A stretch of 64,000 bases of DNA from a bacterium (GTDB lineage: Bacteria; Patescibacteriota; Gracilibacteria; JAUYGZ01). Below are positions 16,144 through 24,655 of this stretch, piece after piece. The stretch lies in assembly GCA_030690415.1 (NCBI GenBank), contig JAUYGZ010000008.1, positions 62,001-126,000 on the forward strand, read 5' to 3'. Numbering within the stretch: position 1 is the first letter of the stretch; each line of letters opens with the position of its first letter. Position numbers and translations under genes: made by a program. The notes under the pieces were generated by a model. It was not told where the DNA came from. It saw only the letters and a program-made list of their open reading frames with translations, and ran no database searches.

Positions 16144-16836
16144 TTGTACTCACATTTGAAACCAATCGACGAAAGTAATCAGGAAGATGAGGCTTCTCAT
16201 GAGCTTGTCATTCAGGGGTCATCTGTTCGAATTCTGTGTTCAGTTCTCGAACTCAAGCTCAGGTCTCTCTTGGATGACTACCACTCCCGTTTGAATCAGT
16301 TATTGGGACAGATTTCCTGCGATGGGATTTCGTCTGTCGCTGATAAATCGTACGTCAGAGACGTCGATGGTTTACGAGTACAGCAATTTTTTGCCCAGAG
16401 AAATGAGCTGTTGTCATTCCCAGAAGAGCTTCAGAGCATGATCAAAGCTCAGGTAGGAGTGATTGTGAGGGAGAATCCGGGAGTTAATCTTGATATTACC
16501 CAGGATTTTAGTATCCGACTGACATCAAAGGAGGAAGAGGGCATACCGCTCCTCGTCGATCGACTTGCTCCGGAAAATGAGCGAGATCGATTCGTTCTTC
16601 GCTCTGTTCAGAGAATTATGGATATGATCCGCACCCGTATCGACGAGCTCAATACTCAGCACCCGAAGGCCTCAAGTTATCTCAAGTCACGGGTCATTCT
16701 CCACATGGAAACTGCCCTCAATAAAAGCGTCCTGAATGACCCGTCAGCTACACTGGGAGATCGTCTCTCCGCGGCTCGACGAATCCTGATTGAACAGCTT
16801 TCCCAGTGGGTAGGTTGGGTACTGAGGCCCTCTTAA
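16144..16836 (+). CDS. Hypothetical helical protein
   Basis: A 230-residue protein that I do not recognise. It is predicted mostly helical with no signal peptide or membrane segment, and no catalytic motif stands out. The only early in-frame start is the TTG at 16144. A TATAGA box lies just before it (16134-16139), so the transcript may be nearly leaderless. A TTGACA at 16083 has no well-placed -10. Its TAA stop overlaps the TAA of tsf on the other strand within the palindrome TTAA (16833-16836). Confidence 0.6.
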   Translation: MYSHLKPIDESNQEDEASHELVIQGSSVRILCSVLELKLRSLLDDYHSRLNQLLGQISCDGISSVADKSYVRDVDGLRVQQFFAQRNELLSFPEELQSMIKAQVGVIVRENPGVNLDITQDFSIRLTSKEEEGIPLLVDRLAPENERDRFVLRSVQRIMDMIRTRIDELNTQHPKASSYLKSRVILHMETALNKSVLNDPSATLGDRLSAARRILIEQLSQWVGWVLRPS

Positions 16837-17600
16837 ATCGTCATTCGCACATACTCGACCACCTTTGCATCTCCGAGGAATCCTCCTACCGTCATGCTGG
16901 AGTCCTTCACAAAGGCTTGTGAAATGAGGGCGTTTTCTTCACGGAATTTTTTCTCTTTTCCCTTCATGATGTTTTCCAACATATTTTCAGGTTTTCCCTC
17001 GTTTTTGAGCTGATCAGCCCAGATGTCCTTTTCTTTCGCCACCAACTCATCAGTGATTTCATCGGGTGAAACAACTGAAGGATTCATGGCAGCGGCATGC
17101 ATAGCGACATCCCGCGCCTTCTCAGCATCTCCTCCTTCCAGACCGATTAGGACCGCGATCTTCCCGTTACTGTGAACGTAGCCACCAATAATGGGGGATT
17201 CGATCAGGGTATGGCCACCTAGCTGAATGTTTTCACCCAGGGTATTCACCGCACCTTTGACAATTCCCTCATTTTCTTCCTGAGATCCCTCACCCTTGTT
17301 GAAGTAGTTGTCGGTAATGTTCTGAACGATGGCTTTGAAGTCATCGTTTCGGGCGACGAAGTCGGTTTCACACCGAACAACAGCTAAGCAGCCCTTGCTT
17401 CCTTCGATTTTGATCCCAATTGCTCCCTCACCGGCTTGACGATCCGCTTTGTCAGCTGACTTGGCTTCGCCTCGCTTGCGGAGGATCTCAATCGCCTTGT
17501 CTTCATCGCCATTTGCTTCCACTAAAGCCTTTTTAACTGCCATCATAGAGACACCGGTTTTGTCACGAAGGGCCATGACCTGTTGTGCTGTAATTTTCAT
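16833..17600 (-). CDS. tsf: Elongation factor Ts
   Basis: EF-Ts exchanges GDP for GTP on EF-Tu during translation. The 255-residue protein has the N-terminal UBA-like domain (VMALRDKTGVSMMAVKKALVEA), then CETDFVARNDDF, the signature that contacts EF-Tu, and IGGYVHSNGKIAVLIGLE. The start MKITAQQ at 17600 is the family start; an upstream in-frame start at 17642 would add 14 unrelated residues. It lies 59 bases downstream of rpsB, the common bacterial order. Confidence 0.95.
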   Translation of the reverse strand: MKITAQQVMALRDKTGVSMMAVKKALVEANGDEDKAIEILRKRGEAKSADKADRQAGEGAIGIKIEGSKGCLAVVRCETDFVARNDDFKAIVQNITDNYFNKGEGSQEENEGIVKGAVNTLGENIQLGGHTLIESPIIGGYVHSNGKIAVLIGLEGGDAEKARDVAMHAAAMNPSVVSPDEITDELVAKEKDIWADQLKNEGKPENMLENIMKGKEKKFREENALISQAFVKDSSMTVGGFLGDAKVVEYVRMTI

Positions 17601-17659
17601 ACGTGGAGAATGAAGGAGTAAGCTTTCGAATCGCTCAAGCAAGCGATGGATAATGAAGG

Positions 17660-18424
17660 TTAGGCAAACGCAGTCTCCTGAGCCATTTCTTCAGCCTTCT
17701 CCACCTTCAAAGGCTCTCGGACACTAGTCGTTGGCCTGACGGAAACAGCCGGCTTGACAGACTTGAGGACTTCCTCCACTTTACCGAGCAAATAGGTCAG
17801 TGACTTGAGAGCATCGTCATTTGCCGGCACGAGATGGGTGTAGAGCTCTGGGAAAGCGTTGCTATCGCAGATTCCGATCACCGGAATACGCAGTTTTTTG
17901 GCTTCCTTTACCGCGATCAAGTCTCGCTTGCCGTCTACGATGAAGACGGCGTCAGGAAGTCGTCGCATACTCTGGATACCTCCAATAGCGTTTTCCAGCT
18001 TGGCAATTTCTTTCTCCAGCTTCACGGCTTCTTTCTTCGTGTATTTCTCAAACTCTCCTGTTTGCTTTTGCTCCTTCAGGTTTTTGAAGTATCGAATGCG
18101 TTCCTTCATGGTATCAAAATTGGTCAAAACCCCTCCAAACCACTTCTTGGTGACGTAGGGGAATCCGTGCAGATCAGCCATTTTTGGGATCATCTCTGCT
18201 GTCTGAGGCTTCGTGGAAACAAAAAGAATGGTCTTTCCTTCTTCGACCAGTTTCCTGATGTAGTCGAGGAGGGTCTCCAGACGTTCCTTGGTCTTCTCAA
18301 GATTAAAAAGGTGGACTCCATTCACTTGCCCGTAAATATAGGGCTTCATATTGGGGTTCCACTTCTTGGTCCGATGACCAAAATGCACGGCATTTTGAAT
18401 CATCTCTTCAACTGAAATACTCAT
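17660..18424 (-). CDS. rpsB: 30S ribosomal protein S2 (uS2)
   Basis: A component of the small ribosomal subunit. The 254 residues begin with VEEMIQNAVHFGHRTKKWNP, which is diagnostic, and include FVSTKPQTAEMI, KKWFGGVLTNF and GICDSNAFPELYTHLVPANDDALKS. The C-terminal about 35 residues form a variable tail rich in Val, Lys and Glu. The gene leads the rpsB-tsf operon and has a leader of about 100 bases that contains a strong hairpin. Confidence 0.96.
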   Translation of the reverse strand: MSISVEEMIQNAVHFGHRTKKWNPNMKPYIYGQVNGVHLFNLEKTKERLETLLDYIRKLVEEGKTILFVSTKPQTAEMIPKMADLHGFPYVTKKWFGGVLTNFDTMKERIRYFKNLKEQKQTGEFEKYTKKEAVKLEKEIAKLENAIGGIQSMRRLPDAVFIVDGKRDLIAVKEAKKLRIPVIGICDSNAFPELYTHLVPANDDALKSLTYLLGKVEEVLKSVKPAVSVRPTTSVREPLKVEKAEEMAQETAFA

Positions 18425-18467
18425 AATCCTTGGGGTTAAACACCAGACTCCGTCACTTCGCAGGTGG

Positions 18468-18483
18468 CTCCGACTGGTCGGAG
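18468..18483 (-). promoter_or_regulatory. Palindrome in the rpsB leader
   Basis: CTCCGAC-TG-GTCGGAG forms a 7-bp stem in the rpsB leader RNA. The core TCCGACnnGTCGGA is shared with the hairpin at 15911-15928 in the structured RNA. It could take part in S2 autoregulation or be a dispersed palindrome; the sequence does not decide. Confidence 0.45.
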
Positions 18484-18529
18484 AGGATGCTGCGATCCGA
18501 AGCCTGACTGGAAATAATATTGCCCGATC

Positions 18530-18557
18530 ATTCTAAGGAAAAATGGTGTAAATGCAA
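18530..18557 (-). promoter_or_regulatory. Promoter for rpsB-tsf
   Basis: On the minus strand TTGCAT (18557-18552) and TAGAAT (18535-18530) are spaced by 16 bases. The transcript should start near 18523, about 100 bases before rpsB. Confidence 0.6.
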
Positions 18558-18587
18558 ATCTTTTGCTATATTAGTCGAGCTGTAAAT

Positions 18588-18663
18588 GCGCCTGTAGCTC
18601 AGTGGATAGAGCGTTCGGTTGCGGTCCGAGAGGTCGTAGGTTCGATTCCTGCCAGGCGTACCA
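18588..18663 (+). tRNA. tRNA-Arg (GCG)
   Basis: Acceptor GCGCCTG / CAGGCGT, D arm GCTC-AGTGGATA-GAGC, anticodon stem TTCGG/CCGAG around the loop TTGCGGT (anticodon GCG), and T arm GTAGG-TTCGATT-CCTGC. An encoded CCA follows discriminator A. A TATATT at about 18566-18571 may be its -10. The GCG anticodon is uncommon: most bacteria read this box with ACG modified to inosine. Confidence 0.93.
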
Positions 18664-18684
18664 TACCTATAAATCGCATCTCAC

Positions 18685-20055
18685 ATGCTCAAGCTCCTCC
18701 ACCGACTCCGAGCAAGATACCAATACCGTCACGAAGAAGCGGGTGGCTTCAAAAATCTAATCCTCCACACCGCCTTTGCACTCTCACTGACTTCGGGACT
18801 GAGCTATTTCCTGGGACTGGTCCGGGACAAAAGCTTCGCCTATACCTTTGGTGCTTCCGCTGAACTGGATGTCTACAACGCGGCTTTTGTGATTCCAGAT
18901 CTCTTCCTGGCGGTGCTGGTAACTTCTGCTTTGTCGGCCGCTTTCGTCCCCATCTTCAGCAACTTTGACGAACAGCAGAAGGCAAAGGCGATTCGGTATA
19001 CAAATCAGGTACTGAGCTATGGATTGCTTTTTTTAGCCATCGTATGTGCCGTCTTTGCCCTCATTTTGCCGAACATTGTTGATTTCTTGGTCCCAGGTTT
19101 TAACCATGAGCAGCAGGCTCAGTACATCAGCATCACCCGCCTCATGCTGATCAGTCCCTTTCTGTTTACGATTTCGAATACTTTTGGGAATGCTCTCATC
19201 AGCATCAAGGAATTCCTCTGGTACGGGCTCTCGCCCGTGATGTACAACCTGGGCATTGTGATGGGAGTTATTCTGTTCGTCCCTTCGATGGGTCTGATGG
19301 GCCTGGTGCTTGGAACTGTTCTTGGAGCATTCCTTCACCTGCTGATTCGAATCCCATCGATGATTCGCTACGGGTATCGCCCGCGGGTGGAGCTGGAGAT
19401 TACACCTGAAATCAGAGAAACCGTGCTGCTCATGCTGCCGAAGATCGCTCAGATCGGCATGTGGCAACTCCTACTCTGGTGGTTTGTTCGCTTGGCCAGT
19501 CAACTAGAGGAGGGAAGTGTGACCATCTATTCCTTCGCTAGGAACTTTCAGAGCGTCCCTGTCAGCTTGGTTGGAATCGCAATCGCCCTTGCCGCCTTTG
19601 CCAGGCTCTCCCATGTTGCTTCAAACCGGGATTATAAGGAGTTTGTGAAGACGGTGAAGGAAAAAACCCGGATCATCCTCCTCTATACGACTCCCGCAGC
19701 CCTGGCCATGGGCATTCTGAGTTATCCCATGGTGAATATTCTGCTCGGTGGAGGAAAGTTTGATGCCACTGCCGTATCGGCAACCGCAAGTCTACTGCTC
19801 GTCTACTGCCTCTCAATTCCCCTGGAAAGCCTCATGCACCTGCTCAGCAGGGCTCATTACGCCATGAAAAATACGCTCCGTCCCTCAGCTATTCATGTCT
19901 TTACCATTGCCATGACGATGCTCAGCTCCTCTCTGCTCTTGGGCCCCATCGGTCTCTTCGCCATTCCTGCAGGATTTACGGTGGGTCTCTTCCTTCAGAT
20001 TATTCTGCTGAAGCTGTCCCTGGCTCATCTGCTGCGTCGTCATCGTTCGGCATGA
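18685..20055 (+). CDS. murJ: MurJ/MviN lipid II flippase
   Basis: Flips lipid II across the inner membrane for peptidoglycan synthesis (MOP exporter superfamily). The 456-residue protein is polytopic, with about 13-14 hydrophobic segments. It contains LSLTSGLSYFLGLVRDKSFAY, FGASAELDVYNAAFVIPD and SALSAAFVPIFS, the conserved MurJ N-terminal signature with the functional Arg in GLVRD. The family is often a little longer (about 500). It starts 22 bases after tRNA-Arg. The last 56 bases overlap the 3' end of the convergent C39-like gene. Confidence 0.92.
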   Translation: MLKLLHRLRARYQYRHEEAGGFKNLILHTAFALSLTSGLSYFLGLVRDKSFAYTFGASAELDVYNAAFVIPDLFLAVLVTSALSAAFVPIFSNFDEQQKAKAIRYTNQVLSYGLLFLAIVCAVFALILPNIVDFLVPGFNHEQQAQYISITRLMLISPFLFTISNTFGNALISIKEFLWYGLSPVMYNLGIVMGVILFVPSMGLMGLVLGTVLGAFLHLLIRIPSMIRYGYRPRVELEITPEIRETVLLMLPKIAQIGMWQLLLWWFVRLASQLEEGSVTIYSFARNFQSVPVSLVGIAIALAAFARLSHVASNRDYKEFVKTVKEKTRIILLYTTPAALAMGILSYPMVNILLGGGKFDATAVSATASLLLVYCLSIPLESLMHLLSRAHYAMKNTLRPSAIHVFTIAMTMLSSSLLLGPIGLFAIPAGFTVGLFLQIILLKLSLAHLLRRHRSA

Positions 20056-20821
20056 TGACAAGGACTCTTTTTTCGCCTTTTACGATTGCTTCGGAGTTCG
20101 TGAACACTTCGGGAACCAGATCGTGAATAGCATTGAGGAGAACATCATATGGGTAGACAAAATTTTCGCCCCGTCTGGTTCCGACATCATTGGTGATGAA
20201 GTGTTCTTCATCGTATCCGCGAACGACCAGCATATGGTAAAATGGCTCAGTGCCATTGAAAAAAGGATTTCCAAGGGCTCGACCTGAAGTCGGGACCAGA
20301 ACAGGAAATCCCTGAACGACCGCCTCTTTAATCTGGTCCACCGTGGGATTATCAATGATGAGATACTCCGTCAGTCCAAAGTACTTGGCTCCCATTTCGG
20401 CCGTCTCAGCAATACTGGTGTGTAAATACTGACCGAAATAAACCTCTTCCCATTCGATAAGCTTCAGGAGGTCCTGATGATAGCTTTCGATATCGGGTGA
20501 TTTCCCGGTTAAATAGTAATAGCCGAGAATCAAACTAGCCTCCTCGCAGGCTTCTTGATAGGGAAGTCCCCAGTCACCATACGGCGACTGAGAGAAAAAT
20601 TTCATATCGAGGTTGAATGACTTTGGCAGATCGGAAGGGGCATTCTTCGAGTCTGTTCTTTCTACAGGACTTCTCTCAATTACCCTTTTGGGAGTACTCA
20701 CCTGAACCTCAGACTTGTAAAAGCCTTCTCGAATATTATCAATCCAATCGCATCCACTGAGGCTCAGAGCGCAGAGGAGAACTAAGAGTAATTTGACGAG
20801 ATGGGGTTGGGGCAGCTTCAT
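20000..20821 (-). CDS. C39-like cysteine peptidase, lipoprotein
   Basis: A 273-residue exported protein. From ATG 20821 the N-terminal signal ends in lipobox LSGC, so it should be lipid-anchored outside. The papain-like C39 set is visible: Cys in PYQEACEEASL, His in FYHMLVVRGYDEE and the Asn/Asp in FITNDVGTRRGE. Family members are proteases or amidases of unknown target. The upstream in-frame ATG at 20857 would spoil the signal peptide and lies inside the broken hicA. Its C-terminal coding end is shared with murJ on the opposite strand. Confidence 0.82.
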   Translation of the reverse strand: MKLPQPHLVKLLLVLLCALSLSGCDWIDNIREGFYKSEVQVSTPKRVIERSPVERTDSKNAPSDLPKSFNLDMKFFSQSPYGDWGLPYQEACEEASLILGYYYLTGKSPDIESYHQDLLKLIEWEEVYFGQYLHTSIAETAEMGAKYFGLTEYLIIDNPTVDQIKEAVVQGFPVLVPTSGRALGNPFFNGTEPFYHMLVVRGYDEEHFITNDVGTRRGENFVYPYDVLLNAIHDLVPEVFTNSEAIVKGEKRVLVIMPNDDDAADEPGTASAE

Positions 20822-20841
20822 AGCATATATTATCAGAATCT

Positions 20842-21060
20842 CTACAATAAAATCCACTCTCTCCTTAAAACTCCAGCTTGTTTTAGGATTCTGATGAGAA
20901 GGTCTGTGCTAATATCGGATCTATGAGGGTTAGGTATCCTTACGTCACATTCATCCCTCGACATGAACATGTGTTTTCCCCCTGAGAAAGGACCTTAAAA
21001 TCCTATTTTCTGAAGTTTCTTGATGAATTTTTCTCTGCTAATAGGACCAATTTTTGTCAT
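20842..21060 (-). pseudogene. hicA: HicA toxin gene interrupted by an in-frame TAA
   Basis: HicA toxins are small mRNA interferases with a double-stranded RNA-binding fold. The minus frame from ATG 21060 reads as a HicA of 72 codons: SREKFIKKLQKIGF, a stop, then GPFSGGKHMFMSRD, IPNPHRSDISTDLL and IRILKQAGVLRREW. Codon 22 is TAA (20997-20995), where relatives usually have a charged residue; one change from GAA would give it. The likely catalytic His follows the stop. There is no frameshift and no other stop until TAG at 20844-20842. The ATG overlaps the hicB TGA (ATGA), the usual hicBA junction. Confidence 0.75.
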
Positions 21061-21302
21061 TTCGACAGGAGAGTATTAAGATCAAACTTTTTGGTAGTTG
21101 GCAAAAATTGTTTCTTTCTCAATTTGAGGATCATCCATTCTTCTAAAACCTCGCGGAGAGTTTCTTCACACTCTTTTAAAGTTTTTCCTTGTGCCCAAAC
21201 CCCCTTAAAGCCCTTAATGAATCCGTAATAGGGTTCATCATCTTTAATCAGCTCAAAGACAGCGAGTTTGCTCATCACATATTGGACATAGTCTGTGAAC
21301 AT
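21057..21302 (-). CDS. hicB: HicB family antitoxin
   Basis: An antitoxin of 81 residues as drawn, or 72 from the internal Met at 21275. The HicB core is clear: PYYGFIKGFKGVWAQGKTLKECEETLREVLEEW, the partial RNase-H-like fold that binds HicA. The frame is intact and overlaps the toxin start by four bases, so it would remain expressed although the toxin frame carries a stop. HicB proteins usually repress their own promoter. It may now be a leftover or protect against related HicA toxins such as the one at 63557. Confidence 0.8.
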   Translation of the reverse strand: MFTDYVQYVMSKLAVFELIKDDEPYYGFIKGFKGVWAQGKTLKECEETLREVLEEWMILKLRKKQFLPTTKKFDLNTLLSK

Positions 21303-21358
21303 CGAATGGCATTAGTGAACAGATAGATTTTACACTCTCAGGAGATCTTCCACAATCC

Positions 21359-23149
21359 TCAGCCTACCATCTCCGTCTCCTCATTCATAAGCTCTTCGAA
21401 CTCGCGATAGAGCTGATCTGTCTCGTCCTGGATTTCCTTGTCTCTTGATCCGAGGATTTTGATTCGCTCGTAATTTTTTTCCTCGCAGGCTTTTTGAAGC
21501 TCTTTGGCGTTGGTATGGCGTTTCGTTTCGAATTGAGAGAGTTCTTTTTCAATCTGTTTTTGACGACTCTGGATCTTTCTCAGGCGCTTTTGATCCTCCT
21601 TCCGCTTCAGGTACTGTTCCTTGTTATCTGAATCTTTCCTCGCAAACTGGAAAACTCCTTCGTCCTCCTCCTCTGACCATCCTCCGGAGACCAGGAAATC
21701 TGTGTAGGTCTCTTCCCGTACCGTAACCTTCCCCTCGTCAAACACGACCAGTCGATTCGCCAGCCGGGAAATCATGTCTTCATCATGAGACACGAAAACC
21801 ACGGCTCCCTTATACTCCTGCAAGGCCTTGATGAGGGCTTGACAGGACTCCATATCCAGATGATTCGTAGGCTCATCGAGGAAGATCACATGAGAGCTGA
21901 AAAGGATCACTTTACCCAGGCAAACCCTGCTCTTTTCACCTCCTGAAAGTTTTGAAATTTCCTTTTTTGCCGCGTCACCCGTGAAAAGCAGTGAACCGCA
22001 GAGGTTTCGAAGTTCTTGTTCTTTCACTCCCGGGAGCCTTCTGAGCTCCTCCAGGATGGTATTGGATTCATTCAGCTCCTCCTTGCTCTCCGCGCCGAAG
22101 TATCCCACTCTCAGCTCAGGGTATTGCTTCAGTTTCCCGTTTTTAGCCTCCAGTCTACCGCTCAGCAGCCGGAGAAGGGTTGATTTCCCTTTTCCGTTGC
22201 GTCCAATCACTCCAATACGGTCTCCCTGATTGATCGAGAGAGAAAAATCTTCGATCAGCAGTTTTCCCGGTTCGTATCCAAACTGAAGATTATGGGCTTT
22301 GAGAAGGACATTGCCGCTAAAAACCTTGCAGTGAAAGTGAAAGGCAATTTCGGGGATTTTCTCGAGCTTATCTCCCAGGTCCTGTTTCTCGAGCGATTTG
22401 ATGCGGGATTGAACCAGTCCGGCTGATCTGGCCCCGGCCCGGAAGTTGCGGATGAATTCTTCGGTTTTTTTGTTCTTCTTCTCCTGGTTTTGTCGGGTTT
22501 TTTCATAGATTTCTTCATCCATATGGATCTGGTCCATGACTTTCTGAGGCCCTCCAACCATCTTTCTCATTTTTCCCCGATGAACGGCGATCACATGAGT
22601 CACGACGTTTTCCATAAATTGCCGGTCGTGTGTCACCAGGATGAAGGCTCCTTTCCAGTCTCTCAAGAATCGAGAGAGCCAACGAAGGGTCAGGATATCG
22701 AGGTAGTTGGTGGGCTCATCCAGGAGGAGTAAGTGGGGCTCGGCAACCAAAGCTTCCGCCAGTCGGATTCGAATCTGGAATCCTGAAGAAAAATCTTTCG
22801 GTGACTTATCAAAGTCTGCCTCTGTAAACCCTAATCCCGTAAGGATTGTTTTAGCTTTCCAATCCTGGTCCTGGAGGCTGGCTGGAAGAGCGGAACAGAC
22901 TTGACCCAGCAGTGTCCCGTGCTCGAAATCCAGGTGCTGCTCGAGCGCTGAGACAACCAAGGTCTGTGGCATTTCTATCCCGTCATCCCGATCCTGGATC
23001 ATTTTGAGAAAGGTACTCTTTCCGGATCCGTTTCGGCCAATAAGTCCGATTTTTTCTTTCTCCCCAATGCGAAGATTGACGTCGATGAAGAGTTCTTGTT
23101 TGCCGTAGGACTTGCTGAGGTGTGAAACTCGGATCATGGTATGGTTCAC
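21359..23149 (-). CDS. ABC-F family ATPase
   Basis: A 596-residue soluble ABC protein with two nucleotide-binding domains and no membrane part. ABC-F proteins act on the ribosome (EttA/Uup/YheS types, and antibiotic protection). Domain 1 has Walker A GRNGSGKST, signature FSSGFQIR and Walker B LLLLDEPTNYLD. Domain 2 has GRNGKGKST, LSGGEKSR and VIFLDEPTNHLD. The linker between them is charged, as in the P-site tRNA interaction motif. Residues about 500-596 form a charged coiled coil resembling the Uup C-terminal domain. The first signature reads SSGFQ rather than SGGxx, a tolerated variation in this family. Confidence 0.93.
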   Translation of the reverse strand: MNHTMIRVSHLSKSYGKQELFIDVNLRIGEKEKIGLIGRNGSGKSTFLKMIQDRDDGIEMPQTLVVSALEQHLDFEHGTLLGQVCSALPASLQDQDWKAKTILTGLGFTEADFDKSPKDFSSGFQIRIRLAEALVAEPHLLLLDEPTNYLDILTLRWLSRFLRDWKGAFILVTHDRQFMENVVTHVIAVHRGKMRKMVGGPQKVMDQIHMDEEIYEKTRQNQEKKNKKTEEFIRNFRAGARSAGLVQSRIKSLEKQDLGDKLEKIPEIAFHFHCKVFSGNVLLKAHNLQFGYEPGKLLIEDFSLSINQGDRIGVIGRNGKGKSTLLRLLSGRLEAKNGKLKQYPELRVGYFGAESKEELNESNTILEELRRLPGVKEQELRNLCGSLLFTGDAAKKEISKLSGGEKSRVCLGKVILFSSHVIFLDEPTNHLDMESCQALIKALQEYKGAVVFVSHDEDMISRLANRLVVFDEGKVTVREETYTDFLVSGGWSEEEDEGVFQFARKDSDNKEQYLKRKEDQKRLRKIQSRQKQIEKELSQFETKRHTNAKELQKACEEKNYERIKILGSRDKEIQDETDQLYREFEELMNEETEMVG

Positions 23150-23164
23150 TACTGCGGTATTGCT

Positions 23165-23626
23165 CTACCGACTTCTCCCCGGCCTTCTTCCCCGAGATGG
23201 GGTTTTCTTTTTTCGGGGTTGTGGCTTTCGCGATGGTTCTTCGAGGACATCCGGAGTGAGGATATAGGTCCGGTTTCGAGCTTTTGAATCCAGTGGCTTT
23301 TTGATCATTTCCTTTTGGGGAGGTTTTCGTTCCTTGTCCTTCACCGAAATGACTGTGCAGTCAGGGATTTTTGAAAATTCCGAACGATTGACTTCCTCCG
23401 CGCGGAAAAACAGGTCATGACTGAGTCCATTGAGCACCTTCAGGGTGTTTTCCTTATCATGATATCTGTTTTCCGCCTTGTCAGCCGCTCCCCCAAATAG
23501 CCCGTCATCATTCCATCGTAGCTTGTGAACAGAAAAAAGGGGGCGCTCGTATCCGGTTCGCTCATCAGTCTTCACGGTTTGAATGTCCTTTTTGGTCTCG
23601 ATCTGATCGTCGCCAAGAATACTCAT
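23165..23626 (-). CDS. Hypothetical basic-tailed protein
   Basis: A 153-residue protein that I do not recognise. The N-terminal part (MSILGDDQIETKKD...) contains RPLFSVHKLRWNDDG and NRYHDKENTLKVLNGLSHD, and the last 50 residues are very basic with Pro, Lys and Arg (KPQPRKKKTPSRGRRPGRSR), suggesting nucleic-acid or ribosome contact. I chose ATG 23626 over the 23662 start because the extra residues overlap the end of the sdaA gene region. It lies 15 bases before the ABC-F start and is probably cotranscribed with it. Confidence 0.6.
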   Translation of the reverse strand: MSILGDDQIETKKDIQTVKTDERTGYERPLFSVHKLRWNDDGLFGGAADKAENRYHDKENTLKVLNGLSHDLFFRAEEVNRSEFSKIPDCTVISVKDKERKPPQKEMIKKPLDSKARNRTYILTPDVLEEPSRKPQPRKKKTPSRGRRPGRSR

Positions 23627-23686
23627 AAGAAATGGAAAATATCGAATTGGAGTATACCCCAACAGGAGGGCATCAAAAAGCGTGAA

Positions 23687-24649
23687 TCATTCTGAATCGG
23701 ATTGGGAAATCATTTTGACTTCACCAATTCCCTTTAACGGCCTGATACTGCCGGCATTTCCGATGGATAAGAGCCGCTCATTGATTTCCTGCCCCGTTTT
23801 CGAGACCGCGAGACCTCCTGTTGAGGTTTCCCGGATCGCAGGCGACATGTTTTTCGCGATGTTATTCATCGCCATCACAACCTCATCGAAGGGAACTACG
23901 GACTCGATACCTGCGTAGCTCATGTCACTGGCCGTCATGGCGTGACAGACTCCGATCGCGTTTCGTTTGGCGCAGGGGACTTCAACCAGTCCCGCGATGG
24001 GGTCACAGGCCAGACCCAGCATGTTTTTTAGGGCGAGAGCTGAAGCATTGATGCTCTGCTGAGGAGTCATGCCTCTCAATTCGGAAATCGCCGCCGCCGC
24101 CATGGCACTCGAAGCTCCAACTTCCGCCTGACACCCTGCCTTGGCTGCTGAGAAGGTGGAAATATGAGCAATCACCATACCAACTCCTGCGGAAGTCAGC
24201 AGTGCCCGTGCAATCGTTTCATCGTCAAATCCCAAATCTTCCTGCATGGCAATGAGAAGTCCGGGAATAATACCTGAAGATCCTGCCGTGGGTGCGGCGA
24301 CAATGGTGCCCATGGCCGCGTTACAGCCCATCACCGAAAGCGCGTACGCGCAGGCTTTGACCATCAGTGGACTGAGGAGCATCTGATCATTTCCGATTTT
24401 TTCCGACATTCTCTTCGCCTCATCTTTGATCATCCCACTCTTACTCTCCTTCACCGTCATTCCCATATCTCGCGACTTCTTCATCACCTGGAGACGGTCA
24501 ATCGCATTGCTGATGACATCTTCAGAGGAGTGACCTGTCAGCTCCTGCTCCGTCTTGATGACCAGGTCGGAAATGCGACTCAGATCAGACTCTCGACTGA
24601 TGAGAGTGAGCATCCGTTCCGATGAATAGAAGAGGTAGCTATCAGCCAT
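23687..24649 (-). CDS. sdaAA: L-serine dehydratase, alpha subunit
   Basis: The iron-sulfur-dependent serine dehydratase deaminates serine to pyruvate and ammonia. The 320-residue alpha chain holds PTAGSSGIIPG and the cluster cysteines seen in AKAGCQAEVGASSAMAAA, LGLACDPIAGLVEVPCAKRNAIG. SdaAB precedes it by 6 bases, so the two-chain form is made from one transcript. The ammonia made here could in principle serve the ammonia-dependent NadE, which is speculation. Confidence 0.93.
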   Translation of the reverse strand: MADSYLFYSSERMLTLISRESDLSRISDLVIKTEQELTGHSSEDVISNAIDRLQVMKKSRDMGMTVKESKSGMIKDEAKRMSEKIGNDQMLLSPLMVKACAYALSVMGCNAAMGTIVAAPTAGSSGIIPGLLIAMQEDLGFDDETIARALLTSAGVGMVIAHISTFSAAKAGCQAEVGASSAMAAAAISELRGMTPQQSINASALALKNMLGLACDPIAGLVEVPCAKRNAIGVCHAMTASDMSYAGIESVVPFDEVVMAMNNIAKNMSPAIRETSTGGLAVSKTGQEINERLLSIGNAGSIRPLKGIGEVKMISQSDSE

Positions 24650-24655
24650 AAGGTA

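Noticed and set aside
19999-20055. Frameshift or assembly error at the murJ/C39 junction
   Set aside because: Both frames have family-like ends on opposite strands; this is a true 56-base overlap of coding tails.
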